This document shows, piece by piece, positions 15,644-24,740 of a stretch of DNA of 33,220 nt. This DNA is from Planctomycetota bacterium (GTDB taxonomy: Bacteria > Planctomycetota > UBA8742 > JACQVU01 > JANLHZ01): positions 1 through 33,220 of the forward strand of contig JANLHZ010000017.1 in NCBI GenBank assembly GCA_024653775.1, read 5' to 3'. Under the pieces are notes generated by a model. It saw only the letters and a program-made list of their open reading frames with translations, had not been told where the DNA came from and ran no database searches. A program made the translations under genes and the position numbers. Each line of letters starts with the position of its first letter. Position 1 is the stretch's first letter.

Positions 15644-16006
15644 TCATTTCAGACGGGCCGCCGGTAGGCGTTTGAGCTTCTGGCTTCGCGGGTCGATTTC
15701 GATGCCGACGGATTCAAGAGCGGTAACGCCGAGTATGGGTTCAGGATTTTCCGGTCCGAAGATTATCGTTCCCCATACAACGTCCCCCATGAATTCAATT
15801 TGCCCCCCCGCGACATCCAGTTTTACTTCAGAACCGTCGGCAAGCTCAAAAATCCGTGAGCCTTTCGGCTCAAGACCGATACTTCGAAGAGCATTCGCCG
15901 GAGCGAGGGAGTCCACAGCGCCAGTATCGACGAGAAACAAGCCCTCCCAGCTTTTTTCCAGATCGGCAGGATTTCTTATCGTTACTGTAACGTGCGTGGC
16001 TCCCAT
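15644..16006 (-). CDS. Retropepsin-like (clan AA) aspartic protease family protein
   Basis: This 120-residue single-domain protein has the active-site triad motif as LFLVDTGAVDSLA (Asp-Thr-Gly) and the C-terminal hydrophobic-Gly motif PILGVTALESVGIEIDP, as in bacterial clan AA proteases of the DUF-type retropepsins. Retropepsin-like enzymes work as dimers, one Asp from each chain. There is no signal peptide, so it is probably cytoplasmic. The ATG has AGGAGA at ideal spacing. In many genomes these small proteases sit near toxin or mobile genes; here it precedes the Rpn-type gene by 34 bases. Confidence 0.85.
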   Translation of the reverse strand: MGATHVTVTIRNPADLEKSWEGLFLVDTGAVDSLAPANALRSIGLEPKGSRIFELADGSEVKLDVAGGQIEFMGDVVWGTIIFGPENPEPILGVTALESVGIEIDPRSQKLKRLPAARLK

Positions 16007-16025
16007 TGAATCTCCTGTATCCGAT

Positions 16026-17747
16026 TCAGTCCCGGATGTCGATAATTTTGTGAACGCGTTTGTCCTGCTGCTGTGTGATTGCTCCGGGGTTTCCGCCGGG
16101 GAAGAGTCCGCCTAAGGGATTTGTCCCGCCTGCGAGACTGATTTGCTCGTAGGTGAACGAAAGCGCGTTCGACGTAGCTCCGTTCACCGTCACCGTGACG
16201 TCGACCGTCACCGGCCCTGAAAGAAGTCCGATAATGTTCGATGGAAGTCCGGGCGTGCAGGTGATCAGATTCGCGCTCGTCACGGTCACGTTGATCGCGG
16301 CGCTTCCGCCAAAATCGACTGTCGTTTCCCCCGCGACGGTGCTGAATCCAGCGCCGGCTATCGCGACTACGAGACCGCTGTCGATCGCGCCGCCGGTGAG
16401 GACGCCTGCGTTCAGCGCCATCGTATTCGGCGTAAGCGATATGATCGTCACGCCGCCTTCGCCCGGAATGATGCCTCCAGGGAGTTCCCCCATCGTGTAA
16501 GTGAACTGCTGCGAAAGAGTCGCGCTGTTCGACCCGACCGTCACGACGACATCCGCCGGATCGAATTCGAAGGTTCCCGCGAGCAGCGCGGAAAGCGATC
16601 CGAGAAGGTCCGACGGAAGCGGCGGATTCGGGATCGTGAGGCTGATCGCGTTCGCGGTGACGCTGCTGATCGTCGCGGCCTGCGTCCCGAACATGACCGA
16701 CGTCTGCCCGGAGACGAATCCGCTGCCCGTGATGATCGCGGTGGACGGATCTACCGATAGCGTGATCCCCGCGGTCAGATCTCCAGCGGCGCTGACTTTG
16801 GTCGCCATCGGAGTCATCCCGGAGAGCGTAATCGCGCCCGGAGTCGAAGTCGCGGTGGTGTACGTGAACGCGGAATTCAGTGTCGACGACGAAACCGTAC
16901 CGTTAGCGACTGTGACGTTCACCGCGCCGACGTTTCCGGCGGGAGTGAGAACCGAAAGACGGGTGCCGTCGGTCGAGACGCTGACGAAGGTCGCGCTTGT
17001 CTGCCCGAAGCTGACTGACGTGCCGTCTACGAATCCGCTGCCTGTGAGTTCGACAAGGGTTCCGCCCGACGCGCTTCCGGACGTCGGCGCGATGCTGACG
17101 AGCGACAGCGCCGGCGGCGAAACATACGTGAACCCGCCGCTCAGAGTTCCGGAGCCGATGCCGTTATCGACAGTGACGTCCTTCAGTCCCGAGGAGCTTG
17201 ACGACGCGGTCCTGCCGCGAAGTTCGACCAGCGATACCACCTCGACGTTCGTCAGCGACACTCCGCCTATAGTCGCGGTGCTCGCTAGCTGGAAGTTCGT
17301 CCCGCGGATCGTCACAGACGTGTTCCCAAGCGTGCTTCCAAGCGTGGGCGAAATGCTCGTCACCGTCGGCGGCGCGCTTTCGTTGATGAATCTGAACGCG
17401 TTCTGCATCGTCGCGCGTCCATTTTTCGTGATGACGCTGACGTCCGTGAGACCGCTGCTCGCAACCGCGGGCGTCGTCGCTTCTAGCCTAGTCCAGCTTT
17501 TCACCGTCACGCTAGTGGCAAGCTCTCCCGCGAATGTCACCTCGGTATCGTCTTTCAGGAATCCACTGCCGAGAATGACCACAAGATCGCCTCCCGTGGT
17601 TGAGCCGAAGTCTGTGACGAGCAGCTCGATCGCAGGCGCGTCGGTGGAGTTTTCGTCGAGGGAGGTTTCCGTCCCCATCGGCTCGCAGGCCGCGAAGAAA
17701 GCCGCGCACAACATGACAAGTGTGATGATATGTCTGTTCATTTTCAT
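16026..17747 (-). CDS. Lipoprotein with five IPT/TIG domains
   Basis: The 573-residue product has a lipoprotein signal with lipobox FAAC (Cys about residue 21), then an acidic-Ser/Thr linker, then five immunoglobulin-like IPT/TIG repeats at about residues 40-127, 129-212, 213-299, 303-422 and 430-540. The repeated signature is a Pro-x-x-Gly-x-x-x-Gly-Gly turn (PTSGSASGGTLVELTGSGF) with a GSGF and an F-x-Y end. Domains four and five carry insertions that lengthen them. It should be an extracellular, lipid-anchored beta-rich protein; IPT domains are common in surface and sugar-binding proteins. The ATG start is followed by an alternative ATG two codons in. Confidence 0.9.
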   Translation of the reverse strand: MKMNRHIITLVMLCAAFFAACEPMGTETSLDENSTDAPAIELLVTDFGSTTGGDLVVILGSGFLKDDTEVTFAGELATSVTVKSWTRLEATTPAVASSGLTDVSVITKNGRATMQNAFRFINESAPPTVTSISPTLGSTLGNTSVTIRGTNFQLASTATIGGVSLTNVEVVSLVELRGRTASSSSSGLKDVTVDNGIGSGTLSGGFTYVSPPALSLVSIAPTSGSASGGTLVELTGSGFVDGTSVSFGQTSATFVSVSTDGTRLSVLTPAGNVGAVNVTVANGTVSSSTLNSAFTYTTATSTPGAITLSGMTPMATKVSAAGDLTAGITLSVDPSTAIITGSGFVSGQTSVMFGTQAATISSVTANAISLTIPNPPLPSDLLGSLSALLAGTFEFDPADVVVTVGSNSATLSQQFTYTMGELPGGIIPGEGGVTIISLTPNTMALNAGVLTGGAIDSGLVVAIAGAGFSTVAGETTVDFGGSAAINVTVTSANLITCTPGLPSNIIGLLSGPVTVDVTVTVNGATSNALSFTYEQISLAGGTNPLGGLFPGGNPGAITQQQDKRVHKIIDIRD

Positions 17748-17847
17748 TCTCTATAATTATATTGTCAAAAGTGGAGTCGGTCTCACAATAATAACGTCCG
17801 GCCAAACTCTTTGTTTGACGAATCATCGACCAGTCAATAATTAGAAT

Positions 17848-17868
17848 AATTCGTGTCAGTCACGAATT
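17848..17868 (-). terminator. Hairpin after the unknown membrane protein gene
   Basis: On the minus strand AATTCGTG and CACGAATT form an 8-bp stem with a 5-nt loop, 11 bases after the stop codon and followed by an AT-rich run. It is a plausible but weak terminator. Its flanks (ACATTAAATTCGT) match the spacer element at 4446. Confidence 0.5.
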
Positions 17869-17879
17869 TAATGTATTGC

Positions 17880-18629
17880 TCAGGGTTTGAGCACGATCCG
17901 CGTGAAAAGATGATAACACACGAGGCAGATCGCGAGGAGGTAGCGCGTGACCATCATTCCGATGTACCACGGTTCGATGGCGTAAGCGCTGATGTTCGTC
18001 AGCGAAATGATGTCTGTAATGAAGTAAAGACTGATCGTGCCGAAGAATGCCCATGTGCCGATCTGAGAGCCGAGCCACATCCCGACGCAGGCAATAATCA
18101 GCAGAATCGTGTAAACGAACCCGAACCAGTACAAAACGTTCTTGTTCTCCGAAGACACTAGTGCAAGTTCGATACCGTAAATTGCGTCTCTCGCTGCGTT
18201 TACCTTCTCTTCGGCGTCGTCCAGTTGCTTCGTCTTCGACTCTGCATCGAGTGTTTCGTTCGATTCAACGTCTGCGAGTTCCTTCTCGATATTCGAAAGC
18301 GAAAGGCGAAGTTCCGGAATAGTGCCTTTCTGCTTCGAGAGGGCTAAAAGATTCGGATCGACGTTCTCCTCGTCCTCGATATCGGAGTTGTAACCATACG
18401 TACTGACAAGCACGAAGAAGTTTAGAATGAAGAACAGGATCAACGAAATCGGAAACGCATACGAAAAGAAACCTCGATCGCCCTCCGGATCGATGGTCTG
18501 GAGGAAAGCATTGAACCCGGATTCGGGCATGCCGCTATCGCTGAAAATATCCTCGGTGGCGGTGCCGCCGGAAGGTTGCGATCCGTTTCCATGCGTATCA
18601 TTTGGCGAAGAATCCACTTTCCTCTCCAT
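17880..18629 (-). CDS. Unknown membrane protein with four helices and a coiled-coil loop
   Basis: I do not recognise the family. The N-terminus is low-complexity and hydrophilic (Ser, Asn, Gly). One long hydrophobic segment follows (FPISLILFFILNFFVLVST), then a charged region of about 90 residues predicted to be coiled coil (QKGTIPELRLSLSNIEKEL onward), then three more hydrophobic segments ending near FTRIVLK. It is probably an inner-membrane protein with a cytoplasmic coiled coil. None of three in-frame ATGs (18683, 18656, 18629) has a good Shine-Dalgarno; I chose the last because it begins with the first polar segment. It ends in a weak hairpin. Confidence 0.65.
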   Translation of the reverse strand: MERKVDSSPNDTHGNGSQPSGGTATEDIFSDSGMPESGFNAFLQTIDPEGDRGFFSYAFPISLILFFILNFFVLVSTYGYNSDIEDEENVDPNLLALSKQKGTIPELRLSLSNIEKELADVESNETLDAESKTKQLDDAEEKVNAARDAIYGIELALVSSENKNVLYWFGFVYTILLIIACVGMWLGSQIGTWAFFGTISLYFITDIISLTNISAYAIEPWYIGMMVTRYLLAICLVCYHLFTRIVLKP

Positions 18630-18818
18630 AGAAATTAGCGGGAAGTCCCTTCCCATGTAATAATTCACGGGAAGTATTAACATAATTGTCAGGTCGTTGT
18701 CCTTGACTTTTTTTCTTAAAAACTAAATGATGGCAGTTCGAAAAAGGCGAAGGCTATCGAAGGCTCTGGAATCACCCTTTATCCCGGAACCTGTTACATC
18801 CTGTGCCAATATATAAGA

Positions 18819-20633
18819 ATGGCTGTTCCGATCAAGTGCAATCAGTGCGGTAAAGCTGGAGAGGTTGGCGACAACTTCGCCGGGCGCAAGATCAGGTGCA
18901 CATGCGGCGCGATCGTTCAGGTGCCGATGGCGGCGCCGTCGCCTTCGCCGTTTGATTTTCCGCCGCCGAAGAAGGCTGGTGGAAGCGGCGGATTCAGCGC
19001 GCCGCACCTCGGAGCCGGAAACAGCGCCTCGGTGACGATCATCGACGACTTCGGCGGATTCGGATCGGGGGACGCCACGATGCCCGAGACCGACCTCGGC
19101 TTTGGCGGTGGCAATCCGTTCGATTCGAATAATCTCCCGACAGCTACGAGCGCCGCGGCGACGATGATCGACACGCCGCTTTTTGCGGAGGACATTGCGA
19201 AATCCGGAGGGAAGGGTTCTGGCGAAGGCGGCAAGAAGAAGAAAAAGAAGAAAGGCGACACCGGAAAGTCGGGGAAGTCGGGGAAATCGAAGAAGTCGAA
19301 GAAAGCCGGCGCGTCGGGCAGGCAGAAGGCCGCGGATCCGGACGCATCGAACTTCGAGGTGAGTTTCATCGACGACGGCGAGGACTTCGGCTCGGTCGCG
19401 GGAGGGTTCAAGGCGTCGTCGCCCACTTCGAAGAGCGCGCGCCATCCCGCGGGAGAGATGCCCAAGGAATGCGACATCTGCGGCAACGAACTTACGGAAG
19501 GCGCGGGAGTCTGCAACATCTGCGGCGCGAAGGTGATGCTTCGTCATCCGGGCGCCAGCACGGGGAGCCTCAGCCTGGTGGACGAGAAGGACGACAACGG
19601 TCCCCGTGGCTACGATCCGACCATCGACGGTTTCGAGGATCTGAGCGACGCTCCAAAAAGCGGCAGGAAGTCCACTAAGAAAAAGAAGGTCAAAGGCAAC
19701 GTCTACGTCGAGATCGTGAAGTCGTTGCTGTATCCATACCAGGCTTTCGCATCGATTATGTGGATGATCGTCACGGCTTTCGTCGCGATGCTTGCCTTCG
19801 ATCTGTTCCTCAGCCTGCTTTTCGCGCTGCTCGAAACGAGGGCGGATTCGATGGAGCACCTCGAGTCTCTAGCCTGGACCGAGTTTATCGTCGTCTGCGT
19901 CGTGTGCTCGATCTTCGTCGGTTACATTTTCGAATTCGTGGAGAACGTTCTCAATACGGGGGCGACCGGCGACAAGAAATTTCCACCCGCTCCGGAATTC
20001 ATGGGACACATCATCGGATACGCCTTCAAGGGACTTCCCGTGTTCATAATGTTCATCGCGATCATCCTGATTCCGATGTTCGTCACGGCCGCGCTTTCGA
20101 TGACATCGAGCATGATGAACGCCGCGATATTCAGTTTCGACGCTTCGAGAAAGGCGGCGGCGCAGGCGGAGATACTCGGGTTCCTCGCTATAGGCGTCGG
20201 ATTCGCGTTCCTCAGCTCGTTCATCTGGATGATTCTCATGATGGCGAAGATGAAGTGCGGCGGCTGGCTCAACGTCAGATGGCTCCAGGTTCCTCAGGCG
20301 GTAATTTCATCAATCGGACCCGTCACGACAGCGTGGGGGCTGCAATTCGTAAACGCGGTGGTTCTGGCTTTGGTCTTATACGTACTGATGTACCTCTTCG
20401 ATCCGATACTCGGGTTCGTCTTCAGCATCGACCGCGGCGGCTTTGTCGGGCAGCTCGCGGTGAAATATCTTATGATGCTGATGTTGCAGATTCCGCTGTT
20501 CGTTTACGCGCTGGTGCTGAACACCGCGACGTTCCGCGGACTCGGACTCGTGATGCACTACGACAAACAGCCGTGGTCGCTCATCCAGCCCCGCGCTCTG
20601 ACGAAGAAGAAGCCGAAGCGCGAGCCGTTATAA
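18819..20633 (+). CDS. Zinc-ribbon, lysine-rich-linker multi-pass membrane protein
   Basis: The 604-residue product starts with a zinc-ribbon-like motif (CNQCGKAGEVGDNFAGRKIR, then CTCG). A second pair of CxxC motifs lies near residues 218-240 (CDICGNEL, CNICGAKV). Between them is a disordered linker with long Lys runs and GKSGKSKKS repeats. The last 320 residues hold about seven hydrophobic helices in an arrangement resembling DUF4013/Yip1-like membrane proteins. Zinc ribbons followed by membrane domains of this kind are frequent in planctomycete and related genomes, with unknown function. The ATG lies in an AT-rich upstream context. The last 53 coding bases overlap the convergent plsC-type gene. 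Confidence 0.8.
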   Translation: MAVPIKCNQCGKAGEVGDNFAGRKIRCTCGAIVQVPMAAPSPSPFDFPPPKKAGGSGGFSAPHLGAGNSASVTIIDDFGGFGSGDATMPETDLGFGGGNPFDSNNLPTATSAAATMIDTPLFAEDIAKSGGKGSGEGGKKKKKKKGDTGKSGKSGKSKKSKKAGASGRQKAADPDASNFEVSFIDDGEDFGSVAGGFKASSPTSKSARHPAGEMPKECDICGNELTEGAGVCNICGAKVMLRHPGASTGSLSLVDEKDDNGPRGYDPTIDGFEDLSDAPKSGRKSTKKKKVKGNVYVEIVKSLLYPYQAFASIMWMIVTAFVAMLAFDLFLSLLFALLETRADSMEHLESLAWTEFIVVCVVCSIFVGYIFEFVENVLNTGATGDKKFPPAPEFMGHIIGYAFKGLPVFIMFIAIILIPMFVTAALSMTSSMMNAAIFSFDASRKAAAQAEILGFLAIGVGFAFLSSFIWMILMMAKMKCGGWLNVRWLQVPQAVISSIGPVTTAWGLQFVNAVVLALVLYVLMYLFDPILGFVFSIDRGGFVGQLAVKYLMMLMLQIPLFVYALVLNTATFRGLGLVMHYDKQPWSLIQPRALTKKKPKREPL

Positions 20634-21336
20634 GGTCCGGAATCCTGTCGTAGCTACCGCGGACGACGTATCTGGACGCGTCGATCTCATTCCGTCCGAA
20701 TGCGTCGATAATCGGCCCGTTGATGATGCCCTTGATCCGCTCCATCGTCTCGTTCCGCCAGCCGTTGGACTTGACGTCCGAGAGCGGCACGTCGCTTAGA
20801 TGAATCGGCTCGTGGAGGATTATTTTCACCGGGTATGGCCGCGGGAACTTCTTCGACATATGCCACATGAAAAAGCTCCCGAGCATCGTGCAGGGGATCA
20901 CTGGCGCGTTCATCCTGTGCGCGATCCGGAGCGACCCTGGTTTGCAGTCCCCCATCAGCGGCCTCCACGATCTCCCCGCTTCCGGGAACACGCCGAAGAT
21001 TTCGCCGCGTTCAAGGCACTGGGCGGCTTTCTCGATAGTGTCTCTGCCTGTGCGTTCGAGGCTCACGGGGAACGCGCCCCACTTTGCCGCGAGCCTGCCG
21101 ATGGACGGATACGCCTCCCAGATCTTGTCCCACGCGACGAAGTTGACCCGCCTCGGAATCGCGGCGACCAGAAACAGCGGATCGAAGTACGAAGGATGGT
21201 TGCTGACGAGCACCGCGGGTCCGTCCGGAAGATTCTTCAGACCTTCGACGTGCAGACGGAAAACGATTCTGCATATCCCGCGGAACACGCTGCGAAATTT
21301 TTCTGTGGAAAAGAAGGGATGATCGAGTAAAGACAT
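20581..21336 (-). CDS. 1-acyl-sn-glycerol-3-phosphate acyltransferase (PlsC family)
   Basis: The 251-residue product has the PlsC acyltransferase core: the HX4D motif as H47-PSYF-D52 and the second motif as FPEAGRS, a variant of the usual FPEGTRS. GLKNLPDGPAVLVSNHPSYF and the substrate region IPCTMLGSFF also fit. It should add an acyl chain to lysophosphatidate or a related lipid at the inner membrane. The Ala in place of Gly-Thr in the second motif is a mild deviation. The 3' end overlaps the end of the preceding gene on the opposite strand by 53 bases. Confidence 0.9.
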   Translation of the reverse strand: MSLLDHPFFSTEKFRSVFRGICRIVFRLHVEGLKNLPDGPAVLVSNHPSYFDPLFLVAAIPRRVNFVAWDKIWEAYPSIGRLAAKWGAFPVSLERTGRDTIEKAAQCLERGEIFGVFPEAGRSWRPLMGDCKPGSLRIAHRMNAPVIPCTMLGSFFMWHMSKKFPRPYPVKIILHEPIHLSDVPLSDVKSNGWRNETMERIKGIINGPIIDAFGRNEIDASRYVVRGSYDRIPDLITARASASSSSERGAG

Positions 21337-21381
21337 ATTTCGGATTTCAGCCCCGCGCCCGCTAGGGCGCCAAGGTTATCG

Positions 21382-21444
21382 AGATTTCAGATTTCAGATT
21401 TCAGATTGAACTTCCGCATTCTGCATTCTGACTTCTGCATTCCG
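21382..21444 (+). repeat. Nine-unit heptanucleotide array upstream of the 461-residue protein gene
   Basis: Units are AGATTTC three times, AGATTGA, ACTTCCG, CATTCTG twice, ACTTCTG and CATTCCG, in unbroken phase. The array lies between the plsC-type gene and the next plus-strand gene, and TATACT follows shortly after its end (21458). Confidence 0.85.
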
Positions 21445-21505
21445 CGTCCAAGGTGTTATACTTCTTCCCTCGATATTCATTCCTCTGTTCGCTCAATTTC
21501 TTTTG

Positions 21506-22888
21506 ATGAACGGCTTCCTCGATCGACTTCGAACAATTTTCACGAGTCTCGGCTTTGGCGAACGCCTGACGAGCGGGGTCTTCGCGCGCGAGCGGAACCA
21601 TCGCGCTGCACCTGTACGACCAGGGAGCAGCGTGTTCCTCCAGACGGAGGCGGGCGACTCTCTCGAACTGATAACGAGACTTTCCGCGGAGCTTGTTCGA
21701 AGCGAAAATCTTCAGCCAGGCATGGCGCGAAAAGTGTTCGCGCTCGCGGGCGCGTTCCAGCCGGAGCATCTTCGCGCGCAGACGCGCGAGAAGAACGCAG
21801 TCCGGGCGAGCGCGGCGATCGTAGGCGGCAGCGCGCGCAGAACCCTGCTCGAAATGACGGTGCTCGCCCGGAGTCTTCTCGAAGGTCCAGCTCCGGTGGA
21901 GCTTAGCTTTTTCGATACGAAGTTTCTCGAATCGGCGTTCGACAGGTTCGAAGTCCCGAAGGGCAGCCGTGAGGACTTGCTGCTCGCGGTCCAGCAAGAG
22001 AGTTCTCCGGACGAAATCGGGGGCGAGACGTACAGCGGGCTTTCAGAGCTGCTTTCGAAAGTCGGTCCCGAAGAGCAGGCGAAGGCGGTGTCCGAGGTGC
22101 TAACGTCGATGAACGTGCGGTTTTTCGGAAGGAGGTCCCTCGCTGAGATCGCGGCGAGCGTGCGCGATCGCTCTGCGTCCGGAGAGCGCGTACCTGATCT
22201 GAGGAACCTGCTCTCAGCGGTTTTCGCTACGCTGAAACAAGGCGGCGAAGACGCTCTCGAAAACCTTCGCGGGATTATCGAAAGCGCGGGTATCGATCCG
22301 TCGTGTCTTGACGAATCGCGGGCAGCGCTCGAAGAAGTCCGCGCGTTGCTTCCGGAGAACGTCCGCGTAAGGTTTTCAACTATGGGCGCGGCGCTGGTCG
22401 ACCTCGAATCGAGGTTCACCCTGATCGCGAGCGAAGGAGGCCCAGGTGACTCGTGGCTGCAGATCGCGTCTATGGCGGACGGAGGCGATTCGAACCACGT
22501 CGCGACACTCGACGCGACGATCGTTCCAGACTTCGATGAGACCGCGAAAGGCGGAGCGTTCGTACTTGCGACCGACGAAGAAAGTTTCCGGGCCGCGTGC
22601 GAGCTTGTAATCGATCTGAAAAACGAGGCGTCGAAACAGGGCGCGAATCTGAGCCTTTGTCTCGAACCCGCGCAGCGTTCCGTCAAGACCGCGATGAAGT
22701 CCATCGCGAGGCGCGAAGGCTCCCACGTGATATTCGTCGGCGCGAACGAAGCCGCGGAAGGAAAGATCAACGTCAAGTCGATGGATTCGAGGGAGTCCCG
22801 CGAATTTGGGCGCGACGATCTTCACGGTGTGATAGACTTCCTCCGTGCGCCAGGGGACGGGAGAGCGGGAGAGAAAGATCGAAGCTGA
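21506..22888 (+). CDS. Unknown soluble protein, 460 residues
   Basis: I do not recognise the family. No signal peptide or membrane helix is visible. The N-terminal half is mixed helical (LLEMTVLARSLLEGPAPVEL, SLAEIAASVRDRSASGERVP); the C-terminal part looks like an alpha/beta domain with Asp-rich loops (VATLDATIVPDFDETAKGGA) and an ACELVIDLKNEASKQGAN helix. The start is ATG; a TTG one codon upstream is equally possible. It precedes the antiporter gene by 83 bases and may be co-transcribed with it, though an intervening heptamer array separates them. Confidence 0.75.
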   Translation: MNGFLDRLRTIFTSLGFGERLTSGVFARERNHRAAPVRPGSSVFLQTEAGDSLELITRLSAELVRSENLQPGMARKVFALAGAFQPEHLRAQTREKNAVRASAAIVGGSARRTLLEMTVLARSLLEGPAPVELSFFDTKFLESAFDRFEVPKGSREDLLLAVQQESSPDEIGGETYSGLSELLSKVGPEEQAKAVSEVLTSMNVRFFGRRSLAEIAASVRDRSASGERVPDLRNLLSAVFATLKQGGEDALENLRGIIESAGIDPSCLDESRAALEEVRALLPENVRVRFSTMGAALVDLESRFTLIASEGGPGDSWLQIASMADGGDSNHVATLDATIVPDFDETAKGGAFVLATDEESFRAACELVIDLKNEASKQGANLSLCLEPAQRSVKTAMKSIARREGSHVIFVGANEAAEGKINVKSMDSRESREFGRDDLHGVIDFLRAPGDGRAGEKDRS

Positions 22889-22938
22889 CCTCGCATCTCA
22901 TTCTCCGCTCGCTGCGGGTTCCGAAGAACGACTTGAAA

Positions 22939-22971
22939 ATTCCTAATTCCTAATTCCTAACTTCTAATTCA
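22939..22971 (+). repeat. Heptanucleotide array abutting the antiporter start codon
   Basis: ATTCCTA occurs three times, followed by ACTTCTA and ATTCAG; the next base starts the GTG codon of the antiporter gene. No Shine-Dalgarno sequence is present between the array and the start codon. Confidence 0.8.
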
Positions 22972-24711
22972 GTGTTTTTTCTATCGGGCTATCTCGATCA
23001 GATCGACTTCAGCGACTTCGGCTTTCCGCTGCAGATAGCGGCCGCGTTCATTGCGGCTCTGGTCTGCGGGATGGTCGCGAGCTTCCTGCACATGCCGCGG
23101 GTTGTCGGATACATCGTGGGCGGGCTTCTGCTTGGTCCGGACGTTCTGCGCGTGTTCAGTCGGGCCGAGTCCGGAGCCGACGATCCGTTTCGTCCGGCGG
23201 TAGACCTCGCGCTCGCGATTGTGATGCTAAGCGTAGGCGCCACGTTCTACTTTCCTTCCGTCAAACGGCTTGCGAAATCCGTACTCGGAATCGCGGCTTT
23301 CCAGAGCGCTGCGACGTTCGCCTTAGTCGGGCTGCTGACCTACCTCGCGCTGGACCAGGCGTCCTGCGAGGTCCCACTTATGCTCGGAATTCTCGCCATC
23401 GAAATCGCTCCGGCGACCACGCTGCTTGTCATGCGGGAGTACCAGAGCGAAGGTTCCGTCACTAAGCGCGTTCTAATTCTGATCGGCGTGGTGAACCTGC
23501 TCTGCATTGTCGCGTTCCAGATCGCGTTCTACGGATTCATGAACATCGTGGAACATGACGTCCATCCGGGGCTGATTATTCTTAAGAACCTCGGCGTGGG
23601 CGCGCTGCTCGGATTCGTGGGCGCGTTCCTTCTCGTCTTCGCGTACGAGCGCCTTGCGGGGAAGGAGCGCGCCGCCGCGTTCTTCGCGGTGCTCTTCGGG
23701 ACGGTCGCGTGCTGCGAATACTTCGAGCTGCCGACGCTGCTCGCTTTTCTATCGATGGGGATCGTGCTTACGAACATCTGCGACTTCGGCAAGGAAATCC
23801 TCGATCAGTACGACGGCATCGCGAAGCCGCTTTACGTTATGTTTTTCGTGATCGCTGGGTCGCAGATGCACGTCGAGGAGCTTCTACACCTTTCGCCCGA
23901 AGGGATGCTGCTGATGGGACTCTACATTTTCGGGAGATTCTCGGGCAAGATCGTCGGCGCGTGGTTTGGCGCGAAGATAACCGACGAAAGAGCAAGCATT
24001 CGCAGGTTCGTCGGACCCGCGCTGCTTTCCCAGGCGGGACTCGCTATCGGACTCGCGTATGAATGTCAGAAGCACAGTCCGGAGCTTGGGAACCAGCTTC
24101 TTTCGATCGTCCTTCCGAGCATAATTTTCTTCGAAGTTCTCGGACCTCTCGGAGTCAGATTCGCGGTCCTCCGCGCGGGCGAAGTCAAAATGCTCGCGCT
24201 GCTCGAAACCTCGCGCGTCGGCGCGCGGCCCGAAACGCTGCTACAGCTCGTCCGCAAACTTCTGACCAGCCTCGGCATCCTGAAGCGCAAGGTCGGAAAG
24301 AAGACCGAGGACATCGTGGTCGAAGACATAATGCGAAAGAGCGTCCCGACTCTGCGCGAGAACTCGAGGCTCGAAGGAATACTCGATTTCTTCGAAAACT
24401 ACCACCTGCCCGTTATTCCGGTGATCGACGCGGAAGGATGGTATCTGGGCGTGATCACTCAGCAGGAGATCAAGGAGTTGCTTTACGATCCGATGCTGAA
24501 CAACCTCGTGATCGCGCTCGAACTCACCAGGGACGAGGACCCGGCGCTGAGTCCCGATATCAGCGCGTCGGACGCGCTTTCGCTGCTCGCCCGCGCGAAG
24601 ATCGAAGCCGCGCCGGTGGTGATGGACGCTGGGGACGGCAGAAAGAAACTCGTCGGCTACGTGGATCAGCGCGACATCATCAGTCTTTTCGGGAGGGACC
24701 TCGCCACCTGA
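22972..24711 (+). CDS. CPA2-type cation:proton antiporter with C-terminal CBS domain pair
   Basis: The 579-residue product has a Na+/H+ exchanger-like (KefB/CPA2) membrane domain to about residue 400, opening with ALVCGMVASFLHMPRVVGYI and GGLLLGP. The acidic residue usual in the helix 5-6 region appears in GILAIEIAPATTLLV. Two CBS motifs follow from about residue 437 (VEDIMRKSVPTLRENS, SPDISASDALSLL), a regulatory pair that binds adenine nucleotides. It lacks the KefB/KefC RCK domain, so gating is likely by nucleotide binding to CBS. Start is GTG, directly after the heptamer array. Confidence 0.9.
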   Translation: MFFLSGYLDQIDFSDFGFPLQIAAAFIAALVCGMVASFLHMPRVVGYIVGGLLLGPDVLRVFSRAESGADDPFRPAVDLALAIVMLSVGATFYFPSVKRLAKSVLGIAAFQSAATFALVGLLTYLALDQASCEVPLMLGILAIEIAPATTLLVMREYQSEGSVTKRVLILIGVVNLLCIVAFQIAFYGFMNIVEHDVHPGLIILKNLGVGALLGFVGAFLLVFAYERLAGKERAAAFFAVLFGTVACCEYFELPTLLAFLSMGIVLTNICDFGKEILDQYDGIAKPLYVMFFVIAGSQMHVEELLHLSPEGMLLMGLYIFGRFSGKIVGAWFGAKITDERASIRRFVGPALLSQAGLAIGLAYECQKHSPELGNQLLSIVLPSIIFFEVLGPLGVRFAVLRAGEVKMLALLETSRVGARPETLLQLVRKLLTSLGILKRKVGKKTEDIVVEDIMRKSVPTLRENSRLEGILDFFENYHLPVIPVIDAEGWYLGVITQQEIKELLYDPMLNNLVIALELTRDEDPALSPDISASDALSLLARAKIEAAPVVMDAGDGRKKLVGYVDQRDIISLFGRDLAT

Positions 24712-24712
24712 A

Positions 24713-24740
24713 ATTACGAATTACGAATTACGAATTGCGG
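24713..24740 (+). repeat. Heptanucleotide array after the antiporter gene (ATTACGA units)
   Basis: Three perfect ATTACGA units and one ATTGCGG begin immediately after the stop codon. The units are the reverse complement of those in the second array 100 bases on, so the two form a 26-bp perfect inverted repeat (24712-24737 with 24842-24867). Confidence 0.9.

Noticed and set aside
16501-17844. 447-residue open frame opposite the IPT/TIG lipoprotein gene
   Set aside because: Its composition (Val, Thr, Pro, Ser repeats) is the complement of the repeated IPT domains; the minus-strand frame has a lipobox and domain pattern.
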